Positions 51,401 through 60,400 of a stretch of DNA of 64,000 bases are shown here, in pieces. Within the stretch, counting starts at the first letter, position 1. The number at the start of each line of letters is the position of its first letter. The notes under the pieces were generated by a model that was given only the letters and a program-made list of their open reading frames with translations, was not told where the DNA came from and made no database searches. The stretch covers positions 14,406,660 to 14,470,659 of the forward strand of contig CM053260.1 in assembly GCA_028583405.1 (NCBI GenBank), read 5' to 3'. Source of the DNA: Pogonophryne albipinna (Eukaryota; Chordata; Actinopteri; Perciformes; Artedidraconidae). A program made the position numbers and the translations under genes.

Positions 51401-54400
51401 ATATCATAATTCGAAATCAAAGAGGACCACACTTTAGCTGTAAACGTGCCTGCTCTGGTTAAACATCTTTATATCGGTTCACCGCACAGCTCTGATTAAC
51501 AGCAGAAAACTATGTATGCTGTATTAAGCATCCAATGTGATGTCATCTCAGTGCTGGTGTTGGGAACGAGCTCCTTCCTAAAGCCCTGTAATTGTGGTCA
51601 GTGTGGCAGCTGAGTTGTTTTTAAGTGGCACTATCATTCGGACGTGGTGTGGCTTTGACGAAACCGAGTTAAAATATGTCCCCTTAATGACAAAGCACCA
51701 GCCACACACGGACCTCTGTGATGTTTATCCACTGATCTTTAAGACGTTCGTACCTCCTTTCACAAACCTCTGATGTTTCCATGAAGTAATTAACAATCTG
51801 TACTAACTTTGGAGAGAAAAGGCAGACCACCATTAGGTAAAAGGGGTATTACAGTATACACAGTTTATAGTTTGTTTTCTTTTTTTAAATACTTTTTACT
51901 AAGGCATTAAAACCAGGAGGCTTCCACACATCTCAGTGGTGAAGCGTTCTGAGCTGCTTAATCTCTAATTACTAATAAATAACAGGAATGTATTGTTTAT
52001 TTTAAAGCCAAAATTATATATTTATGATGGTCCAGGTTCTCAAATGAATAGCTTTTCTTGATCTTACATTTTGGTAAATTGAACGCAATAAACTTTTGGT
52101 TAAACAAAAAAGACATACGATGATGTCTCATTGTACTCTAGGATACTGTAATGGGATTTCTTTTTACTGCTTTGTGATTTTTATAGAACAATTTAGTTAC
52201 CAATTAACAGAGAAAGTAATCTGCAGATTAATTGTTGTTGCTACGTTAAGTAAATGCTTTTCTGTTCATCATGTTTTTGCTCTTTTGACAAGTGTGTCAG
52301 CCCACTCAAGTCAGCTGTGGCGGACACTTTGCTTCAATTGAACGTTTCTCATGTGAAAATGCAGATTAGCGATATCTAAATTCTCTGCTTATCTTTTTTT
52401 ATCAACAGATGCTTTTTGTTTTTATTCACTTCGTCACAAGGCATGTGTTGACAAGAAACTCCAGACAGGCGGCAGACTGTTGTTCTGAGAGAGCACAGGG
52501 ATGCTGCTGGATTATTCGGCAAAAATATAAATCAAGCGACTCGTAGTCTCTGTACAGGCTATTACCCGCCCCACTGAGCTTTTGATTTTATTATTTGTTA
52601 AATTTTTAGCCATGTGAGTTATGTGCGACATCAAAGGCACAAAACTCCAGTGTTGGGTTTGTTTAGTGAACATTCTGCTCCACTGAGTGCTAAACTCCTC
52701 TAATCCCTGTTGTGATGATCCAATTCACTGCACAGCAAGGCGAGTGTGTTTCATACACACACACTTGAGTGTAGGTACTCGTGTGTGTTTATGTGTTAAA
52801 GGAAACCCCATCCTTAAGAGCCAGCTGCTTCTTACAACTGTAAGCTTTAATATCTGCACATGTCTTCACTACAGCTCCTTCATTCCCAGACACAGGCAGA
52901 TCCAATCACCTCGGTAAGTGTCACAACTCACAAGGCTTTGTCACCAGCCGTCATAAAATGGAGATCTGAGTGTTGTGTACTAGTAGAGACAATCGTAAAG
53001 AGCCTGTTTTGACTGTAATCATTACATGAGAGAGAGCAATAAATCTTGAGAGACGTTTGTCCCTTTAAACCCTATGGAAAGTAAAAGCTTTCCGACGTCT
53101 GTCACTCATTTTTACTGTCAGTAAAAGTTACAGACATCACAAAAAAAGTAGGCCAGCTGTATGAACCAGTGCATGTCTCCAAAATAACATTTTATGATCT
53201 ACACAGGAGGAAAAAATACCTCATGGTCCTCAAGGGATTGCCCTGTGACCCTTTGCGTGTGCTCTATCTGCTCTACCTGCTTGGACCTGTCTTTCCCAAC
53301 TCTGACCCTGGAGTATTGAGCGCCCGCGAAAACACATGGAAGCCAGCAGGAATCCAAAAATGACTTGTTGTGGTTTCCAGCCTGTCTCCCTCTCGGTTGA
53401 ATGTGTGAGATATGCTGCTGTGGAATGTGTGCAGCGGATGGAAATAGCTCAGAACCTTTTACCTGCGGGGCAGAAGGTGCCAGATACATCACACACTGTC
53501 ATGCTCAAGGTGTACAGGGGAGAAAACACATTTTGTTCCTGTTCATTGCTTTTCTTGTTCAAGTGTGACACTGGTTTTACAGTTGTTCAAGGTTGAAAGG
53601 AACAGCAGTCAAATGAACATCCCTCGGTTAAATCTAATTATAAGGCTCTGTTTACGGCACCTGCTCAAGCAGCAATGTGATGAGGTGGTTTATTCCTGAC
53701 CTTGAATGAATTTTGTTGTATTGTTTTCATACGCAGCATGGCACAAATGTAGTGGAAAAACTAAATTGAAGCATCACACAGATTATATTACATTATAGTT
53801 TTCCACAAATAGAAAATGGTGTGGCTAAAGCAAAAAGGCAAGCTAAACCAGTCTCCACCGAGATAAGAGCCCAATGACAGTAATGGGATTGAAAATAGTT
53901 TTTTTTAAAAGCCTTGACATGTGAAAGGCGACTGACCCTGTCTCATTACATTTCTTTCAGATAATCATTTGCTTTTTACACCTCACGAAACATAATTTAA
54001 ACCCTGTGCATTGAAGGAGAGCGCACTGTTGAGTGAACGTTCCCCAAGGCTAAGTTGCTTCCATATGGAGATAATACCCAACAGAGGAGATAATGTCGTA
54101 GGTGGAGGAGAAACAGAGGTTAGAAGTGAAATGTTTTGCTCAGTTGTATACACAAGGAGCTGATAAGGAGGAAAAAAGGCAGATTTGGTAACGATAAGGA
54201 GTTTCAGTCGAGTTAAAAGGTGCTGGAGAAGAGGAGAATTGGACACCACTGGCAGATGAAGGGATCAGTCCACGCTGATTATTCCTCTAATTGTATTTTG
54301 CAAACTCTTGTCACTGCCAATTTACACAAACTAGATGCCCTCGCCCCCAGCCAGACGAGGAGCGACCTTTCATCAGGAATGCTGTAAAGAGCCTAATGAG

Positions 54401-57400
54401 ACGGGTGGGAGCCCAGTCTCGGCACAATTACAGGAGATTAGGGTGCTCTGCAGGATGCAATGGCAGGTAGATGGGCATGGATGTACCCCACCCTTGGACT
54501 GCAACCCACTCCCTCTCATTAGAGGTGGCTTTCCTGACTTCAGAGGCCGTTCTCTCTTTTTCCCATAGTTAAACCTAAATATCTCATACTGTTTCAGGAT
54601 GGGACGGCAGCCACTGTAAAGAGGAATGACGAACTTTAAGGATCTGTGCTTTTGTCTACTATAGGGAAGGCAAACATACGGAAAAGCGAACTCTTCTCTA
54701 ACTTCTTCATTGTCAAAGTCACCGCTAGTTTTGTGTCAAACAAGAAAATGTGGACCAATTCATACAAAAAATGCTCCATAACACTACCGGCGGTCAAAGC
54801 CTTCCCGGCTGCCTTTAAATACATTTTTAAGCAAAAATAGAAAACATAAGCTGCTTTAAGACTCCTAAATGTGGTGGTTAGCTACTTGAATCTCTCTGAT
54901 GGTCAACCTAATATGTGTTGGTAAAGCCACAAAAAAAGAGCTTTTGGCATAGTGTACTACTTTCTGCCAATTGTATAGACTAAGGGTTTAAACTATTATT
55001 GAAAAATATACAGACAAATTATTCAATACTCATAGAATAGTTAGTTATGGTCCTATCAAATTATTTTTCACAATGAGACTACTATATGTCTACTGTTTAT
55101 TTCTGTACAGCCCTTTAACTTCCCTTTACTTATCCCAGGCTTCACTCTCTTTCAGAACAGAGGTAATAAAATAAAGTATCAGAGGAGTTTAGGACAAAGA
55201 GGGGAGAATGTGTGAGAAAACCGTTGCTGGGAGCTCCTTGTTCCTCCGTCACTGCCTACATCTCTATGGCCTCCTTCATTTTCAGCTGCTCTGGAAGTCA
55301 CGCTTTGCTGCCTGCTAACAATACTCAGAGAACAGGATTAAACCTTCAAATGGCAAAAACGAAAACATGTCAGTGGCTCCAGTCACTGAATGGTCCATTT
55401 AGAGTCCAATTTATGGATGATGGGAGGGATTGTGTAAAATAAAATCTAAGCATTACCTAAACAATAGTCAAGAATAGAAGTTTGTGTCACCACCTAACTA
55501 TGTTTACTGCTCCTAAAAGAGCTCTCATAACAACATTTTTCACATTCTATGTTTTTGAGGTTAGAAGCTAAGATGTCGTAAGTCTCTCCAAGAAAAGTAA
55601 AAAGGCAGACTTCAACCTGTTCACAGCCACTTCAGCTGCAGCCTGTTAAACCCACCAGAGAGGAAAAGGGAAACCCAGAGAATAATGTAGACTGCCTGTG
55701 ATCCTTGTAGACATTTACTATCCCATTATCAGTCATTTGACTTTTACAAGTTTTCTTCTCCCACTTAAAAAAATGCTCTAAATGCTCTATGAGCATATAA
55801 AACAAATGTGTTGATCGTTACACAACAGTAATATAACTTAATGCCCTGATGCCCAACACCTTACGACCTCTCAGTGGACGATGGACACACCAATCATGAG
55901 TGACAAACGGCTGCAGCTGGGCATCGCACAGCTGTACAAGCTCATGGATTAACACACTAATTTTTAGCTCTGGGTAGCTGACCACAGAAACAGACAATCA
56001 TGTGAATTATGGTGTAAAAGTCTTTCATCTCAGCCAGCAGTTCACAGATTTTATGGACAAAAGATTGAGAAAACAGGGAAAATGTAAGGTGTGATATTCC
56101 TGGAATCCTCTCTGTGATGAAGCTGCCAACAGTGAAAGTGGATTTAAACTCAGTCACAGCTTCTTCGTAATCGAATTGTGTTTAAGAAAATCACAACGCT
56201 ATACCTGTCAATCCATACGTTTTCCACTGTAGGAATTTAATAAAACATAATGTGAAGCAAATCAATTTTTTATGGCTTCGCTTCCAATTTTCTCCTCTGG
56301 CTTTGGGGTCGCGTTACTGGAATTATGTTCTGTCACGGCTTGGTACATGATACTAAAAGTAAGTTCCTGCTCTCAGGGGTTGCTGGCAGATCTGCTGATC
56401 ATTATTGTAAAAGCAGATGTGTTGTCGCATCAAAAGAAAAGCTACAACTAACACAAACGTAGCCCCTATTTAACCTTAACATCAATGAGGAGAACACAAA
56501 GAGGAACAACAGAGAATGCATGTTGGACAAACAAAGGTGTCCAGGCCCTCATTAGTGTTTGGAGGAGGGTGGGGGAGGGCCATTTTACAACGAGTAGTTG
56601 GAGAAGTTGGAAACAAAAAGGTGGTACAGAATCAGGGATACATCACAAAGGCAGACAATGCAGAGTAAACATTAAAATGAGCCAAGAAGCCAAATAAACG
56701 TGAGCATCAGAGCCAACTTAAAAACTACAAGTTGCTGGACGTCATTTGGGACCACCAATAACATTTCACTTGACTCTCAGCGAACATTTTCATGTTCGTT
56801 TTTTGTCTACTTAACAACCACTAACTTGACCAGCACATTAAACATTAACGGTATATACGTAAAATATCAGAGGTTTGTAAAATACAGTGGAAAGGCAAAG
56901 AGAAGTTAGTACCTCACAAAGTACCTAAAGGTTCAGGTTGAAAGAAGCCTCAGATTACAGGTTGTTAAATGCCTGCAATGGAAATGGTCTACACAGCTAG
57001 TTTCACATTCTTTGAGGCTGACATGGACATATTCATGTTTGGATCTCTTCCACCTGGAAACAAAACTCAGAACGACGACACAAACTTATATTGTCTTAGT
57101 GAACAAAGAATTTGATATAATATCAGCCAGACAATGGGCATCAAATATTTGCTGTGCTAAGGAAACTGTCCGGCTGTAAGGACCAGGGCATGCATGTGTG
57201 TTTCATTTTTGAAGCACTTACTCGCTAAACTGCTCAGCATGGAGGTTCCATAAATGTGAAAACCCTTCAATGGGATTTATTTTTACAATGGCGAAGGTCC
57301 CAAGACCGACATACTGAAAGCTCCTCTCTCATCACATTCCTCACCCCTAAACATGAAGGCAGCAGATACACTATATATTTAGCCAAAGAGTCAGCGACGG

Positions 57401-60400
57401 TTTCCTTGCTAATCAACTGACAGTCAAACTTTTACCCTTGCCAGAGTGAGTAAGCATGTGTGCAATGGTTTAACCATACGGTAAACGGATGTTCTCCTTT
57501 ACTACATGGCCCCATGCAGACCTCCAGCTTTTAAAATGACAGATACCATCTGTGTCACTGCTGCTGCCTCCTGTCACTGTCAGTCTCTAAATGGCTTGAC
57601 GAGAAGCCATGATGATAGAAGTTTTTCAAATAGGGTTAGATGTCGCATAGCCTTCCCGCTGTTCATTACTGCTGAGTGCAGCCATGGAGGGTCGAGTCAG
57701 CTCTGAAATGGCACAGACTGGGTCCACATGCTTTCCTGACCTCTGACCTCTCTTCCCCCTGCAGTCTTTAGTGCAAGGGGAGGAACCACTGTCACGTAAA
57801 TCAGTTTAGCCAAGCAATGAGTTATACTAATGATACTTTAATCACTTCCGATCTTTGAAAAACTACAAAAGATGAGCATGATAGTATATAAAAAAGACGT
57901 CAGTAAAGACAGCAAAGTCCAGAAGTACTTCTGATAGATGTGCTACAAATGTTTTACTTGGATTTGGGAGGTATGAACCACCCACATTTAGTCACATTTG
58001 GACTCAATGTGCTTTAGTGGTAACCATGACTAAGATGGACTGATCCATGCACGCATGCATGACAGACGTGTAAAAGGAAAAAGAACACATGTTTTCGAGT
58101 AGGGAACATTATGCACATTTATCAAAATTCAACAGATTTTGAGCAGTAAGAGAACTCACCTCAAGGCCTGCTTTAAGTGAATGTACTTGTCCACATGTGT
58201 GATATGTGAGATGAGGGTGACAAAAGGCAGGCTACAGCAGGCCACGGAACTGTTAGTCTGAGGAAAGACAACTATCTAACTTAAAGTAATTGCAGAGCAG
58301 GGTAGCTATTAGAGAAGTAACTGCAAAGAGCAACATCTGAAATCACCCTAGTTGACTGCAGCTACACACGCAAACTCATCCCAGTATTAAGACAATCTGA
58401 AGCACATACTTTCCAGACACATGCAACTTGTTGGAAAGCTCTTAAACTCAACAAAGACAGACCGTGAAAGACGGACAGAAGCAGCAAGAAAAAAAGCAAG
58501 ATATCAGATGTGAGTGTTCGAAGGAGACCCGTGTACCTTTAAAATATTTCCACCGCTATCTTTATCTCACACTGAGTTCTTGACCTTGTTCAAGTCTGTG
58601 CACTTCAAACATTTTGTTCAAAACAATTGTCTTTTAACGTGGCAATTCATTCCAAAAATAGCTCCAGGGCTGCTGTCATGACCTTTCAACCACACTAACA
58701 AGCACACACCTTCCCAATGCAGCTAGGATAGAACCAGAAATTCCAGGATACTTAGAATGTGTGCTGACAAAATGTAACTTAAGTATAGCACTTGAGTTAA
58801 TGTACTTATTAACTTTCCAGCTCTGTTATTATGTCATTTTAACCCAGGTGATCAGACATCATAAAACATCTTAATCAAAGGTTTATAAACGTTATGAGAA
58901 ATCCCCTCTGACATTATCGTTATCATCCCTACATCTGCTTCAGAGTGTGTTCCTCCTGTGCCATTTCTCAGCCCCTTGGCCGCCAGACTGTTGAGGAGTG
59001 GCGTTATGCACTGATTGGCTCAAAAATAAATAACTGAGCTCATTAACAAGGGCTTTGGTCAACTGTTTATAAACTAAAGAAATACTTTAGATTCATTACT
59101 TGGGGAGTCCATTTGCATACAGAACATTTTCCATAGCTGCCATTAAATATTCATGGTGTGTGATTTGTCATTTTAAGAAGAAAAAAAGGAAAACACACGT
59201 TTGAAAATGTCCAGCACAACATCAATAGCCCTTGTTTTACGAGATATAAGCTATACAAATGGAAGCGTTACTTAGAAGCTGTATGATACCATAATCTTGG
59301 TGAATAAATGCAAGTAACTTTCTAGATGGATGATATACCAGAAATCTTCAAACACAACATGGCTGTGGCTTAGCTTCAGAGCTCGCTTTGAAGCAAACAT
59401 TACAGCATGAAGATAGCCATCAGCGAGGGTCTATCCTGAGTGATGTCTAGAACAAGCGGGTCCTGCTGGCATTGCGGTGACCCCAAACCCAGCCAAGATA
59501 TGAGCCTACGGTTCAGAAATGATTTGCAAAGAACAAATAAATGAGGCCATTACCGTAACAGAGAAAGGGCTCTTTCAGTAGAACTTTTTATGGTACGGGA
59601 TCAACAATACCAAAGGCCTAAGAAACACATGTGGGAAAGGAACAAGAGCATTTTCTTATATCTAGTTACACCGTTTTGGACACATTTATCCCTCTGCTAT
59701 CAGGATTTAACTTTGATATCAATGATTCCATATTCCTCCTTTGTGTATCCATTTCAACAAACTCTTAGAAAGTTATTACACAATCCATCAGTTTTATGTT
59801 TTTGAGATAACTTTCTTTTTACCTTTCACCCCAGACTCGAGACATGAGGTAGCTTTAAAAGATATTTTAAGATTCTTTAGCTAAGGCGTTAAAGTTTCAT
59901 GTTACGATAAGTGCCAGCTTTTTTCTGTTCGTTTGTCTGTCTGTTTGTCTGTGGCTGAGCCCAGATGTCAGCTGGTATGGAGACATCTGCCCTGCCAGAG
60001 GTCTAAAAGCCTTGGAAGCTCTTGATCCCAGAGGATACCACTTGTCTGCTGATGACAGACTGGATACTGAGTGCATCAGGCACAGAGTGACAAAATCCCA
60101 CTGGATATATTCAAGACAAAGAGTTTTAAAAGAGCAAGAACAATAGAAAAACCTAATTTGCACAGGGACCTTGCAACACGAACATGTAAGATGTAGGAGT
60201 ATTTCTCTGCATTATGTAATATTATCAACTAATAAGAAAACATGTAAAATAAAGTTCAGGAATAAATATCCCTAAAAGATGTGATTTGATTGACAGCGAC
60301 ATAGCAACAACCCACTAACCATCATTATCATTTGATTTGAATGTTGCTACTTTCCTAATTGGTTCAATGGAGTACATGACACCTCCTTTTTCTAACTAAT

